A stretch of DNA of 64,000 bases from Planomicrobium sp. YIM 101495 (GTDB lineage Bacteria > Bacillota > Bacilli > Bacillales_A > Planococcaceae), in the NCBI RefSeq assembly GCF_009707665.1, contig NZ_WLZW01000001.1, positions 930,001 through 994,000 of the forward strand, in the 5' to 3' direction. Of the stretch, positions 1 to 8,894 are shown piece after piece (the stretch's first letter is position 1; every line of letters starts with the position of its first letter). Both the position numbers and the translations under genes were made by a program. Under the pieces are notes generated by a model. That model was not told where the DNA came from. It made no database searches and was given only the letters and a program-made list of their open reading frames with translations.

Positions 1-2566
1 CTTCGTCCCAGCGTGTGCCAAGACCGACAGCTTTCGCCTGCTGCTGAAGGTTACTGTATTGGCCACCCGGCATCTCATGCACGTAAATTTCGGAATGCGG
101 ACTGTTCATGCCGCTTTCGAATGCGCCGTAATATTTCCGTACATCTTCCCAATAGTGGGAAAGTTGTTCGTATGCTCCGATATCCCCGCGTAGCTCGCGT
201 CCACTTCCTGCAAGTGCGTAATGAAGGGAGTTTGCGCTCGGTTGTGATGTCAATCCTGACATCGAACCGATTGCTGTATCGACGATGTCGACACCCGCTT
301 CGATCGCTTTCGCGTACAAGTAGATGCCATTCCCGCTCGTGTCATGTGTATGCAAGTGGATCGGCAAGGAAACCGTGTCTTTCAATTCCGAGACGAGGCG
401 ATACGCAGCTTCTGGTTTCAGAAGGCCCGCCATATCTTTGATTGCAAGGATATGTGCACCAGCTGCTTCCAATTCCTTCGCCATTTCTTTGTAGTAGCCG
501 ACCGTATACTTATCACGGCTCGGATCAAGGATATCACCTGTATAGCAAAGTGCCGCTTCTGCGACTTTGCCACTGCTCCGCACTTCATCGATCGCTACTT
601 CCATTCCTTGGATCCAGTTCAGGCTGTCGAAAATGCGGAAGACATCGATTCCCGAATCTGCAGATTTACGGACGAATTCGCGGATGACGTTATCCGGGTA
701 GTTTTTATAACCGACAGCATTGGCCCCGCGGAACAACATCTGGAACAGGACGTTCGGGACTTTCTTACGCAATTGCTCCAGGCGCTGCCAAGGGTCTTCT
801 TTCAGGAACCGGTAAGAAACGTCGAATGTCGCGCCGCCCCACATCTCAAGTGAGAATAGGTCATGCTGAAGCTTCGCTGTCTCTTCCGCGATGTTGAACA
901 TGTCATACGAACGAAGACGTGTTGCAAGGAGGGATTGGTGCGCATCACGGAACGTCGTATCTGTCACAAGCACATCCTTCTGTTCGTGGATCCAGGCGGT
1001 CAGCCCTTCCGCTCCGCGTTCATCTAGAATCTGCTTCGTGCCTTCCGGCGGTGCAGTCCGCAAATCGATTTCCGGCTTGCGTGGATACGCAAGGATCGGT
1101 TTTGCAACTTTCTCTACTCCCGGGAAGCCGTTCACTGTAACATTCCCGATGTAGTTCAATAGTTTTGTTCCGCGGTCTTTACGGATTGGGAAGATGAACA
1201 ATTCCGGTGTTTGATCGATGAAGCCCGTATCGAAATCACCCTTGATGAAGTTGTCATGCTTCACGACGTTCTCTAGGAATGGCAAGTTTGTTTTGATGCC
1301 GCGAATCCGGAACTCCTGCAAGTTACGGCCCATTTTCGCTGCCGCCTCTTTGAACGTGTTACCCCATGTCGAGACTTTTACGAGCAATGAGTCGTAGTAA
1401 GGGGAAATAACTGCCCCTTGGAAGCCGTTCCCAGCATCTAGACGCACGCCAAACCCACCGCCAGAGCGGTAAACCATCAGCTTCCCGGCATCCGGCATGA
1501 AGTCGTTCAACGGATCTTCCGTCGTTACACGAGATTGAATAGCAAAACCATCTAACGGCATGTTTTCCTGTTGTGGAATGCCGATTTCTTCGCTGTGCAG
1601 TTCGTGTCCTTGTGCAATCTTGATCTGTGCATGGACGATGTCGATTCCTGTCACCATTTCCGTGATCGTGTGCTCGACTTGAATACGTGGATTCACTTCG
1701 ATGAAGAAAAATTCATCTCCCGAAACGAGGAATTCCACTGTCCCGGCATTTATGTAATCGATATTTTTCATGAGCTTTACAGCTGCATCACAAATCTGAT
1801 TCCGCAACTCATCGCTGATCGAGTTTGAAGGTGCGATCTCGACAACTTTTTGATGGCGTCGCTGGATCGAACAGTCCCGCTCGTAAAGGTGGACGATGTT
1901 TCCAGCTGCATCCCCAAGAATCTGGACTTCGATATGTTTCGGGCTTTCAACAAACTTCTCAACATACATCTCATCCGAACCGAAAGCTGCTTTCGCTTCT
2001 GACTTGGCGCGTTCGTATGATGAAGCAAGTTCTTCTTGGCTGCGGACGATCCGCATCCCTCTTCCTCCGCCCCCGAGTGATGCTTTAATCATCAATGGGA
2101 AACCGGCTGTCTTACTGAATTCCTCCACTTCCGCCAAGTCTGCGACCGGGCCGTCAGTTCCTGGAATGACCGGGATTTGTGCTGCAATCGCTTGCGAACG
2201 CGCTTTTACCTTATCTCCAAACATATTGAGATGTTCGGATGTCGGACCGATGAAGATGATCCCTTCTTCTTCACAGCGGCGGGCAAAGTCCACATTTTCG
2301 GATAAAAAGCCGTAACCAGGGTGAATGGCATCAACGTCTGAGTCTTTTGCGATGCGCAACATGTCTTCGATATCCAGATAAGCATCAATCGGCTTTTTCC
2401 CTTTGCCAATCAAGTATGCTTCGTCTGCCTTATAACGATGGAAAGAGCCGCTATCTTCTTGCGAATAAACTGCAACTGTTCCGATGTTCAATTCTGTACA
2501 TGCGCGGAAAACCCGTATTGCGATTTCGCCGCGGTTCGCTACTAAGATTTTGTTGATTTCTCTCAC
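1..2566 (-). CDS. pycA: Pyruvate carboxylase, 3' end cut by window edge
   Basis: Biotin-dependent carboxylation of pyruvate to oxaloacetate, the anaplerotic step feeding the TCA cycle. About 855 codons are visible of the roughly 1,145 usual for the family. The N-terminal biotin carboxylase domain is clear (start VREINKILVANRGEIAIR, then IHPGYGFLSEN and the ATP-grasp glycine loop SLGGGGRGMRIV near positions 2095-2050). The carboxyltransferase domain follows, and the frame leaves the window at HEMPGGQYSNLQQQAKAVGL. The C-terminal biotin carrier domain lies outside. I place the start at GTG 2566-2564, just after GGGAG; no ATG fits the N-terminus. The gene lies 15 bp downstream of ftsW on the same strand, the order found in B. 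subtilis (ylaN-ftsW-pycA). Identification is firm. Confidence 0.96.
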   Translation of the reverse strand, partial: MREINKILVANRGEIAIRVFRACTELNIGTVAVYSQEDSGSFHRYKADEAYLIGKGKKPIDAYLDIEDMLRIAKDSDVDAIHPGYGFLSENVDFARRCEEEGIIFIGPTSEHLNMFGDKVKARSQAIAAQIPVIPGTDGPVADLAEVEEFSKTAGFPLMIKASLGGGGRGMRIVRSQEELASSYERAKSEAKAAFGSDEMYVEKFVESPKHIEVQILGDAAGNIVHLYERDCSIQRRHQKVVEIAPSNSISDELRNQICDAAVKLMKNIDYINAGTVEFLVSGDEFFFIEVNPRIQVEHTITEMVTGIDIVHAQIKIAQGHELHSEEIGIPQQENMPLDGFAIQSRVTTEDPLNDFMPDAGKLMVYRSGGGFGVRLDAGNGFQGAVISPYYDSLLVKVSTWGNTFKEAAAKMGRNLQEFRIRGIKTNLPFLENVVKHDNFIKGDFDTGFIDQTPELFIFPIRKDRGTKLLNYIGNVTVNGFPGVEKVAKPILAYPRKPEIDLRTAPPEGTKQILDERGAEGLTAWIHEQKDVLVTDTTFRDAHQSLLATRLRSYDMFNIAEETAKLQHDLFSLEMWGGATFDVSYRFLKEDPWQRLEQLRKKVPNVLFQMLFRGANAVGYKNYPDNVIREFVRKSADSGIDVFRIFDSLNWIQGMEVAIDEVRSSGKVAEAALCYTGDILDPSRDKYTVGYYKEMAKELEAAGAHILAIKDMAGLLKPEAAYRLVSELKDTVSLPIHLHTHDTSGNGIYLYAKAIEAGVDIVDTAIGSMSGLTSQPSANSLHYALAGSGRELRGDIGAYEQLSHYWEDVRKYYGAFESGMNSPHSEIYVHEMPGGQYSNLQQQAKAVGLGTRWDE

Positions 2567-2581
2567 CGTGTCTCCCAACCT

Positions 2582-3748
2582 TTACTTTTTAGTTTTGTTA
2601 ATTTTGTGAAACATGGAAACATTCAATAACACTCCCATAGCTAAAGATAACAAAATTACGGAAGTTCCGCCATAGCTGATAAATGGAAGTGTCACACCGG
2701 TCAGCGGGATGATGCCTGTCATCCCCCCAAGATTGACGAACGATTGGATGCCGATCATCGATGCAATACCAGCTGCAAGCATGCGTGCCAGCGGGTCTTG
2801 TGTCGTCATGGCGATCCCCAATCCGCGGAGGACAATGAATGCCAGCCCACCGATCGCAAACAAAACGCCAAGAACTCCGAGCTCCTCTGCGATGATCGAC
2901 ATGATGAAGTCGGTATGCGGTTCAGGGATATACCCCAGCTTCTGGACCGACTGGCCAAGGCCAAGACCACTCAGCCCCCCGGAACCGATCGCCAAATAAC
3001 CATTGACGATCTGCATACCGAAGCCGAGTTCATCTTCGAACGGATTGAAGAACGACTGGATCCGTCCAAGCCGCTTCTCTGTGAAGATCAGATCGGATGC
3101 AAAGATCATGACCGGTACGATGAATGCCGATACCGCCGCGATGACGATCGTTGCAAGCTTCAGGAACGACTTGAAGTTGATGCCGCTCGCCGCGATGACA
3201 CTGAGACCGACCGCGCCGATGATCATCATCGACCCAAGATCCGGCTCGAAGAAGACCAGCGCCAGGACACCGGCGATGACGATGACCGGCGGACCGACCG
3301 ACTCGTTCAATTTATTGATCGTCCCTTTTCGATATTTGTTGGAGAAGACCCCAGCCAAATAGAAAATCAGACCGACCTTCGCGATTTCGGAAGGCTGGAT
3401 GCTCGCAAATCCGAGATATATCCAGCTTTTCGCACCGTTCGCATCATAGCCGAAAAAATGGACAAGAATCAGTCCAGTGAAGATGACGCCTAAGACAGTC
3501 ATCATGACCCCTTTTCGGCTGAAATGCTTGTACGGGAAGAATGAAGCGATCAAGAACGCCGGAAACGCGATGGCCAAGTTTGTGACCTGCTGATCGAAGA
3601 AATAGTCTTCCGGACGTCCGTAGCGGTTGACCGACCAGGCCATGCTGGAACTGTAGATCATGACAAGGCCGAACAGTGCCAGCGCTACGTAGACGAAGAA
3701 TAATGGATAATCGAAGTTTCTTATGTATTTCTTGAAGTATTGTTTCAT
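2582..3748 (-). CDS. ftsW: FtsW, septal peptidoglycan glycosyltransferase (SEDS family)
   Basis: SEDS-family integral membrane enzyme that polymerises lipid II at the division septum with a class B penicillin-binding protein. The 388 residues form about ten membrane spans. Family signatures are visible: QPSEIAK (118-124), EPDLGSM (168-174) and the stretch GLGLGQSVQKLGYIPEPHTD (261-280), whose final aspartate is at the position essential in SEDS enzymes. FtsW, RodA and SpoVE are similar; the pycA/ylaN neighbourhood favours FtsW. The ATG at 3748 has only a weak ribosome binding site. The gap to ylaN holds a terminator, so ftsW-pycA probably has its own promoter in 3749-3836, but I found none that is convincing. 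Confidence 0.93.
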   Translation of the reverse strand: MKQYFKKYIRNFDYPLFFVYVALALFGLVMIYSSSMAWSVNRYGRPEDYFFDQQVTNLAIAFPAFLIASFFPYKHFSRKGVMMTVLGVIFTGLILVHFFGYDANGAKSWIYLGFASIQPSEIAKVGLIFYLAGVFSNKYRKGTINKLNESVGPPVIVIAGVLALVFFEPDLGSMMIIGAVGLSVIAASGINFKSFLKLATIVIAAVSAFIVPVMIFASDLIFTEKRLGRIQSFFNPFEDELGFGMQIVNGYLAIGSGGLSGLGLGQSVQKLGYIPEPHTDFIMSIIAEELGVLGVLFAIGGLAFIVLRGLGIAMTTQDPLARMLAAGIASMIGIQSFVNLGGMTGIIPLTGVTLPFISYGGTSVILLSLAMGVLLNVSMFHKINKTKK

Positions 3749-3836
3749 GGGATCTTAGGGTGGCAGAACCTGCAATTATGCAGGAGAGACCAGCCTGCAC
3801 TTCCTTTCTATATTGGGCTTGTAACAGTTTCATTTA

Positions 3837-3868
3837 GTAAAAAAACCCAAACAGATTCGTTTGAGTTT
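3837..3868 (-). terminator. Rho-independent terminator after ylaN
   Basis: Read on the minus strand, AACTCAAAC pairs with GTTTGGGTT around a short loop and is followed by a run of seven T. It starts directly after the ylaN stop codon and separates ylaN from ftsW. Confidence 0.75.
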
Positions 3869-3870
3869 AG

Positions 3871-4152
3871 TCATTTATTCGTATAGGCCTCGTGCAGGAG
3901 TGACAGCTTCTTCTCCAGTGTATCGAGAATCGCTTTGCCTTCTTCACGACCGATCAGCCCAAGCTTCGTTGCAAAGTCGATTTCCTTGGATAAACCGAAC
4001 ATCTGGGTGTCCAGCACTTCCTCGTATAGAGGGCAGGACGGCAACGTCAGATGGTCCATTTGCACTTTGATCAATTGCTCGATCTTCACGGCATCCGCCT
4101 GCAGGAGTTCAAGCGCTTTTTGCTGATATGTCTGTTCTTCTGTATGTTCCAT
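3871..4152 (-). CDS. ylaN: YlaN family protein (UPF0358)
   Basis: A 93-residue soluble, mostly helical protein of the YlaN/UPF0358 family. Recognisable features are the [14 protein letters not shown]-terminus and the central [20 protein letters not shown] segment. B. subtilis YlaN is reported to be needed for growth under iron limitation through an interaction with Fur; that role is family knowledge and nothing here tests it. It has its own terminator (3837-3868) and lies upstream of ftsW as in other Bacillales. It is divergent from ylaL across 167 bp. Confidence 0.92.
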   Translation of the reverse strand: MEHTEEQTYQQKALELLQADAVKIEQLIKVQMDHLTLPSCPLYEEVLDTQMFGLSKEIDFATKLGLIGREEGKAILDTLEKKLSLLHEAYTNK

Positions 4153-4257
4153 GAGGACGCCCCCATCAATCTATAATTTCAAGGTTCCAACCTGTTTAAA
4201 GTGTAGCTGTTTAAAATGCAAAATGCAAGTGTCTGCACACCAACCCGGTCCAATCCC

Positions 4258-4286
4258 TTTATGATTTTCCATGAAAACGGTATACT
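4258..4286 (+). promoter_or_regulatory. Candidate promoter for ylaL-ylaI
   Basis: TATACT at 4281-4286 is a good -10 box, 17 bp downstream of a poor -35 match (TTTATG). It sits about 34 bp upstream of the ylaL start. Confidence 0.4.
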
Positions 4287-4319
4287 GAAAATGAAGGACT
4301 ATTTATTGGAGGGCTCTTA

Positions 4320-4817
4320 ATGGAATTTATCATACCGTTCAAAGGAAAAGTGAAATTCAAAATCATTCTCGACCCGAGCGTCTGGATCTTCGACGACCGC
4401 CGGATTGATCTCGAGACTTACTTCATCAACCGACCGAAAGAAGTCGACGAGCTCGAAGAATATAAGCGCGGGATGGGTGAACATTGGTCACGGGAAATCA
4501 TGGAAGGCGCAACATTCCCACCGACGTTGAAGTCCGAGAAGAAATACAAGAAGCAGCAGATGCTGACAGGTACGTTCGGGATGAAGCTCGCACCATTCAT
4601 TATGAACACCGAGCCTGAAGCGGACGCGACAGAAATCGTCTTCGAAACGAAAAACGGTGAACACCGTTTTTCCATGGAAGATGCACAGAACCTGATCTTC
4701 AAGTTCAGCGAAAAAGGCAAGCCGCTTCGCGAAGACGGACCCGTGCACATTTTATTCCCAGACGGTTCGAACGAGCATGACCCAATCACTGACGTAGAAG
4801 CGATCCGCGTCGAATAG
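4320..4817 (+). CDS. ylaL: YlaL-like protein of unknown function
   Basis: A 165-residue soluble protein with an acidic C-terminal half and no signal peptide or membrane span. The N-terminus (FIIPFKGKVKFKIILDPSVW) and the segment IFDDRRIDLETYF suggest a small beta-rich domain. The name rests mainly on position: it lies where B. subtilis carries ylaL, between ylaN and ylaI. I do not know its function. A GGAGG box sits 7 bp before the ATG. It is followed, with AGGAGG overlapping its end, by ylaI, so the two are co-transcribed. Confidence 0.7.
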   Translation: MEFIIPFKGKVKFKIILDPSVWIFDDRRIDLETYFINRPKEVDELEEYKRGMGEHWSREIMEGATFPPTLKSEKKYKKQQMLTGTFGMKLAPFIMNTEPEADATEIVFETKNGEHRFSMEDAQNLIFKFSEKGKPLREDGPVHILFPDGSNEHDPITDVEAIRVE

Positions 4818-4828
4818 GAGGAATGGAC

Positions 4829-5032
4829 ATGCGTGTCCAATGCGTGATTTGTGACGAAATCGAAGAATTGACCGATGACACCTTGGAAGCGAAACGGCTG
4901 AGGAACCGCCCGATCCATACACACCTATGCAAGCAATGCCACGACCGCATCACGGCGCGGACAGAGGTGCGCCTGGCAACAGGCCGTTTCCACTTCTTCC
5001 GTAGCTCCCGTTCCATCGAGGATGACTTCTGA
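4829..5032 (+). CDS. ylaI: YlaI family zinc-ribbon-like small protein (DUF2197)
   Basis: A 67-residue protein with two CxxC pairs (CVIC near residue 5 and CKQC near residue 37), consistent with a zinc ribbon; the start MRVQCVICDEIEE is typical of YlaI. An ATG at 4823 is also in frame but only 1 bp from AGGAGG (4816-4821). The ATG at 4829 is 7 bp away and gives the family N-terminus, so I use it. The stop overlaps the start of the next gene (TGATG), implying translational coupling. Function unknown. Confidence 0.85.
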   Translation: MRVQCVICDEIEELTDDTLEAKRLRNRPIHTHLCKQCHDRITARTEVRLATGRFHFFRSSRSIEDDF

Positions 5033-5481
5033 TGAAGGTCCTCAAAGGGATCTGGATCGGTTTTTGGAGCGGCCTCATCATCGGTGGATTGATGAAATGG
5101 ATCGAAGTGATGACAGGCGAAAAGATTTATTCCTTATTATTGAATATCGATTTCATCCCGTTCATCGGAGAAGTCGAATGGTCGGAAGTGACCGAATTCT
5201 TTTTCCACCTGCTTGTGTCTTTCGCACTCGGCATCCTCTTCGTCTTCATCGCCAAACGCCGGAATTACTCATTCGGCCAACTGACGATTATCAGCCTGGT
5301 GATGTGCATTCCGTTGTACTTGCTCTATTTCCCATTATCTACACTGGCAATTCGCACGGATCTGCCGGCACTCGGGAATATGAACGCCTTTCTCTATTGG
5401 GTACTCGCACACTTCGCTTATGCGTTGTTGCTGCCAATCATCTATAAATCGTTCGAACGCAAAAACGCTGCTTCTCAATGA
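5032..5481 (+). CDS. Four-span membrane protein, function unknown
   Basis: A 149-residue hydrophobic protein with probable membrane spans at about 7-23, 54-74, 83-103 and 117-137 and a short basic C-terminus. It is translationally coupled to ylaI through a 1-bp stop/start overlap. I do not recognise the family. A YqhR- or YagU-like small membrane protein is possible but unsupported. The 3' end runs into a perfect hairpin shared with ylaH, and the two genes overlap tail to tail by 7 bp. Confidence 0.75.
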   Translation: MKVLKGIWIGFWSGLIIGGLMKWIEVMTGEKIYSLLLNIDFIPFIGEVEWSEVTEFFFHLLVSFALGILFVFIAKRRNYSFGQLTIISLVMCIPLYLLYFPLSTLAIRTDLPALGNMNAFLYWVLAHFAYALLLPIIYKSFERKNAASQ

Positions 5482-5494
5482 GAAGCAGCGTTTT
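5462..5494. terminator. Bidirectional terminator containing both stop codons
   Basis: Perfect inverted repeat: AAAACGCTGCTTCTC, loop AAT, then the exact reverse complement ending in TTTT. It ends the plus-strand membrane protein gene and minus-strand ylaH. Both stop codons (TGA 5479-5481 plus; TGA 5477-5475 minus) lie in or next to the loop. Confidence 0.9.
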
Positions 5495-5804
5495 CACGTT
5501 TTTCGCGCCATAGACGGATCTTATAAAGAATCAAAATCAAGGCGGCGATGACGAGACCTTCAACGACTGGCAAGAAAAATGCCAGGAATGTCAAGACAAG
5601 ACAACCCGTCAGTAAGAACAAGTAAATAATGATGTTACGTCCAAGCGATAACTTTCTCGCAAAGCCCAATTTGAAAACCAATGCCGACAGCAGGAAAATC
5701 ACTGCAAAAAGTGCGTATCCTGCGATATCGACGTTCGGCATCGTTTCATATAAAAAACGGGCTACCGGATACATACTGTCATAGACAAAAGCTCTTTCGT
5801 CCAC
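5475..5804 (-). CDS. ylaH: YlaH family membrane protein
   Basis: A 109-residue protein with three likely membrane helices (about 26-45, 56-74 and 77-96) and a basic, charged C-terminus. Sequence and position beside typA fit the YlaH family of Bacillales. No biochemical role is established that I know of. The start is GTG at 5804, 9 bp after AAGGA. It lies 21 bp downstream of typA and is probably co-transcribed with it. Confidence 0.82.
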   Translation of the reverse strand: MDERAFVYDSMYPVARFLYETMPNVDIAGYALFAVIFLLSALVFKLGFARKLSLGRNIIIYLFLLTGCLVLTFLAFFLPVVEGLVIAALILILYKIRLWREKRENAASH

Positions 5805-5825
5805 AGTTCTACATCCTTCCCTTTA

Positions 5826-7673
5826 TTATTCTTCGACTGCTAATTTCTTCTTCTTCGCAACGCGTTCGCGTTCGTTCTTATCAAGAACTTTCTTGCGCAG
5901 ACGGATTGACTGAGGCGTGACTTCACAGTACTCATCGTCGTTCAAGTATTCCAAAGCTTCTTCCAAACTCATGATGCGTGCTTTCTTCATCGTTGTCGTC
6001 TGGTCTTTGTTCGCTGAACGGATGTTTGTCGCAGCTTTGATCTTGACAATGTTCACTGTCAAATCGTTGTCGCGGTTATGCTCACCGATGATCATGCCTT
6101 CATAGATCTCAGTACCGACTTCAACGAATGAAGTTCCACGGTCTTCGATGCCCATTAAACCATACGTTGAAGCTTTTCCGCGTTCCATCGAAACGAGTAC
6201 GCCTTGACGACGTCCACCGACCCGGCCGGAAGCAACTGGTTGATAGCTATCGAATGTGTGGTTGATGATTCCGTAACCACGTGTTTGTGTCAGGAATTCA
6301 GTTGTATAACCGATCAATCCACGTGCTGGCACGTTGAATACGAGACGGACCTGTCCGCTTCCGTTATTCACCATGTCGAGCATTTCACCTTTACGTTCGC
6401 CAAGTGATTCGATGATCGAACCTGTATATTCTTCAGGTACATCGACTTGGACGCGTTCGATCGGCTCACAGCGGACGCCGTCGATCATACGCACGATTAC
6501 TTCTGGCTTCGAAACTTGAAGCTCGAATCCTTCACGGCGCATGTTCTCGATTAAGATGGACAAATGCAATTCACCACGGCCGGAAACAACCCAAGCGTCC
6601 GGTGAAGCTGTCGGCTCTACACGAAGTGAAACGTCCGTCTGCAATTGTGCATCCAAACGCTCCTGGATTTTGCGGGAAGTGATCCATTTCCCTTCTTTAC
6701 CAGCGAACGGACTGTTGTTCACAAGGAATGTCATCTGCAAAGTCGGCTCATCGATACGCATCAATGGAAGCGCTTCTGGGTGGCTTTGCGGACAAACCGT
6801 TTCGCCGACGTTGATATCTTCCATTCCTGAAATCGCGATCAAGTCCCCAGCTTCCGCCTTTTCGATTTCGACACGTTTCAGACCCATGAAACCATGGATT
6901 TTTGTGACACGGAAATTTTTCACAGAGCCGTCAAGCTTCATCAATGATACGCTTTGGCCGACCTCGATCGTTCCGCGGAATACACGGCCTATCCCGATTC
7001 TGCCGACATAGTCGTTATAATCAAGCAGCGCTACTTGGAATTGCAATGGCTCGTCACGGTTGTCGATCGGAGCTGGTACATGCTCCATGATCGAATCGTA
7101 GATGACCTGCATGTTCTCTTCCTGATCTGCAGGATCTGAAGACAAGCTTGCAGTTCCGTTCATACCGGAAGCAAAGATCACAGGGAACTCCAACTGCTCA
7201 TCATTCGCTTCAAGCTCGATGAACAACTCGATCACTTCGTCCACCACTTCGTCAGGGCGTGCGAAATCACGGTCAATTTTGTTCACGACAACGATCGGCT
7301 TCAAGTTTTGTTCCAAGGCTTTTTTCAATACGAAGCGTGTTTGTGGCATACAGCCTTCATATGCATCGACGACAAGAAGAACACCATCGACCATTTTCAT
7401 GATCCGTTCAACTTCCCCGCCGAAATCAGCATGTCCAGGTGTGTCCAAGATATTGATTTTTGCATCTTTATATTGAATAGCCGTGTTCTTGGCAAGAATT
7501 GTAATTCCGCGTTCTCTCTCGATATCGCCTGAATCCATCGCACGTTCTTCAATGTGCTCGTTTGAACGGAAAATTCCAGATTGCTGAAGCAATTGGTCAA
7601 CCAAAGTCGTTTTCCCGTGGTCAACGTGGGCAATAATAGCAATGTTTCTCAAGTCATTACGTAAATTCGTCAT
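5826..7673 (-). CDS. typA: Translational GTPase TypA/BipA
   Basis: Ribosome-associated GTPase of the EF-G/LepA family, involved in ribosome assembly and in stress and cold growth. The 615 residues are full length. GTPase motifs run in order: G1 AHVDHGKT (15-22), the switch region RERGITI, G3 DTPGHADFGGEV and G4 NKIDRD. Domain II, an EF-G-like V/III region and the BipA-specific C-terminal domain follow. The lysine-rich tail (VAKKKKLAVEE) is typical. GGAG precedes the ATG at 7673. It is divergent from ylaF and followed by ylaH. Confidence 0.97.
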   Translation of the reverse strand: MTNLRNDLRNIAIIAHVDHGKTTLVDQLLQQSGIFRSNEHIEERAMDSGDIERERGITILAKNTAIQYKDAKINILDTPGHADFGGEVERIMKMVDGVLLVVDAYEGCMPQTRFVLKKALEQNLKPIVVVNKIDRDFARPDEVVDEVIELFIELEANDEQLEFPVIFASGMNGTASLSSDPADQEENMQVIYDSIMEHVPAPIDNRDEPLQFQVALLDYNDYVGRIGIGRVFRGTIEVGQSVSLMKLDGSVKNFRVTKIHGFMGLKRVEIEKAEAGDLIAISGMEDINVGETVCPQSHPEALPLMRIDEPTLQMTFLVNNSPFAGKEGKWITSRKIQERLDAQLQTDVSLRVEPTASPDAWVVSGRGELHLSILIENMRREGFELQVSKPEVIVRMIDGVRCEPIERVQVDVPEEYTGSIIESLGERKGEMLDMVNNGSGQVRLVFNVPARGLIGYTTEFLTQTRGYGIINHTFDSYQPVASGRVGGRRQGVLVSMERGKASTYGLMGIEDRGTSFVEVGTEIYEGMIIGEHNRDNDLTVNIVKIKAATNIRSANKDQTTTMKKARIMSLEEALEYLNDDEYCEVTPQSIRLRKKVLDKNERERVAKKKKLAVEE

Positions 7674-7715
7674 ACTTTCACTCCAATATTCTTTTTTCGC
7701 ATCTTTAACTGTGAT

Positions 7716-7724
7716 AGTATATCA
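7716..7724 (-). promoter_or_regulatory. Extended -10 promoter for typA
   Basis: On the minus strand TGATATACT gives an extended -10 element (TGn plus TATACT), about 45 bp upstream of the typA start. A -35 box is poor (TTAGGC), as is common for extended -10 promoters. Confidence 0.5.
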
Positions 7725-7782
7725 TATGTAAGGATTAATGCCTAAAGTTTTCTTTTGCATTCCGCTACAGGAGGAATAAATT

Positions 7783-7968
7783 GTGAAAAATATTAAATGG
7801 ATATTTGTTTTATATGCACTGGCAGCACTGCTAGCAATGGGTGGAATCGGTATCGCCATCGCCCTTCGGAGTGTGCCGCTTATTTTACTGACGATTTTGT
7901 TGCTTTGCGTCATCATGGGACTCGGCTTCAAGAAGAAAAAAGAAATGATCACAGCCGGCGAACTGTGA
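7783..7968 (+). CDS. ylaF: YlaF family small membrane protein (DUF5325)
   Basis: A 61-residue protein with two adjacent membrane helices (about 6-27 and 31-48) separated by a one- or two-residue turn, and a cytoplasmic KKKKE tail. Size and arrangement match YlaF. The start is GTG at 7783, 8 bp after AGGAGG (7769-7774). It is divergent from typA, as in B. subtilis, and ends in a strong hairpin. Function unknown. Confidence 0.82.
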   Translation: MKNIKWIFVLYALAALLAMGGIGIAIALRSVPLILLTILLLCVIMGLGFKKKKEMITAGEL

Positions 7969-7981
7969 TGGCCTCAAAAAT

Positions 7982-8010
7982 GGCCTTCGACGAATCGAAG
8001 GCCGTTTTTT
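7982..8010. terminator. Bidirectional terminator between ylaF and suhB
   Basis: GGCCTTCGA-CGAA-TCGAAGGCC is a perfect stem followed by GTTTTTTC on the plus strand and ATTTTTG on the minus strand. It closes two converging genes. Confidence 0.85.
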
Positions 8011-8801
8011 CATTTCAACTTCAAATAGTGTGAACAGATCTCTTCGTGGATTGCCGGATTGGCTGCCACGAACGTATCCTGTTCCAGCAGGTTGGCAGGC
8101 TCGCCCTTGAAGTTCCCGGCAATTGCCCCGACTTCCTTGGCGATGACCAAGCCGCCTGCAATGTCCCAAGGATTCAATCGCATCGAGATATATGCATCAA
8201 CACGGCGTGTAGCGACGTAGGCGAGCTCCAGAGCGGCCGAACCGTACGATCTGACACCACGTACCCGTTGGATTAATGCGATCGTCCCCTCGTGGTCTAC
8301 GCGACGATTTGGCGTCGCCCAAAAAGCATTCATCGCGATGATCGATTCATCGAGTGTCGTCGGCGGCAACGGCTGCAATCGTTCGTCGTTATAATAAGCA
8401 CCGTGCCCATCGATGGCATTGTACAGATCACCATGAACCACATCGTATATGTATCCGAGTTTCCCGATGCCATCTTCATAGACACCGAGAGAAATCGCGA
8501 AGTTGCGTTTTTGATGGATGAAGTTCATCGTCCCGTCGATCGGGTCAAGCATCCAGATCATGCCGGACAGCTCCTCGATGGAATCGCCGAAGCCTTCTTC
8601 CCCGAAGATCCGGTGGTCTGGAAAGTCCTTGCGGATACGTGCAATGAAAAACTGTTCGATTTCCTTGTCGATATTCGTCACAAGGTCATTCGCATGAGCT
8701 TTCGATTCGACGGTGATATCCGTCATAAACGAATTTCGAATCCGCTGCCCCGCTTCTTTGACTAAATCCTTGCAATATAAATCAAGTGCGTGCCAATCCA
8801 T
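8010..8801 (-). CDS. suhB: Inositol monophosphatase family protein (SuhB/YktC)
   Basis: Mg2+-dependent sugar or inositol phosphatase of the IMPase/FBPase/CysQ superfamily, 263 residues and full length. Metal-binding motifs are intact: GEEG (67-70), DPIDGT (86-91) and WDIAGG near residue 213. The physiological substrate cannot be told from sequence; inositol-1-phosphate or an NADP-type substrate are family options. AAGGGGG lies upstream of the ATG at 8801. The gene sits beside yktB and yktA, as in B. subtilis. Confidence 0.9.
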   Translation of the reverse strand: MDWHALDLYCKDLVKEAGQRIRNSFMTDITVESKAHANDLVTNIDKEIEQFFIARIRKDFPDHRIFGEEGFGDSIEELSGMIWMLDPIDGTMNFIHQKRNFAISLGVYEDGIGKLGYIYDVVHGDLYNAIDGHGAYYNDERLQPLPPTTLDESIIAMNAFWATPNRRVDHEGTIALIQRVRGVRSYGSAALELAYVATRRVDAYISMRLNPWDIAGGLVIAKEVGAIAGNFKGEPANLLEQDTFVAANPAIHEEICSHYLKLK

Positions 8802-8841
8802 CTTCCTACCCCCTTGTAATTCTTCCCTTTTCAGTATAACG

Positions 8842-8880
8842 AAAAAGGCGTTTGCTGTCTTTGACCAGCGAACGCCTTTT
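8842..8880. terminator. Bidirectional terminator upstream of suhB
   Basis: AAAAGGCGTT and AACGCCTTTT, extended by GCTG/CAGC, form a long stem with A and T runs on both sides. Read on the minus strand it ends the small gene at 8895-9089 and insulates suhB. Confidence 0.8.
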
Positions 8881-8894
8881 ATGTGATGTATCGG

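Noticed and set aside
2744..3493. 249-codon open frame on the plus strand
   Set aside because: Fully antisense to ftsW, Arg/Asp-rich composition typical of a shadow frame, no ribosome site.
5022..5447. 141-codon open frame overlapping the membrane gene in another frame
   Set aside because: The alternative frame at 5032 gives a coherent four-span protein with a coupled start; this one is Arg/Pro-rich shadow.
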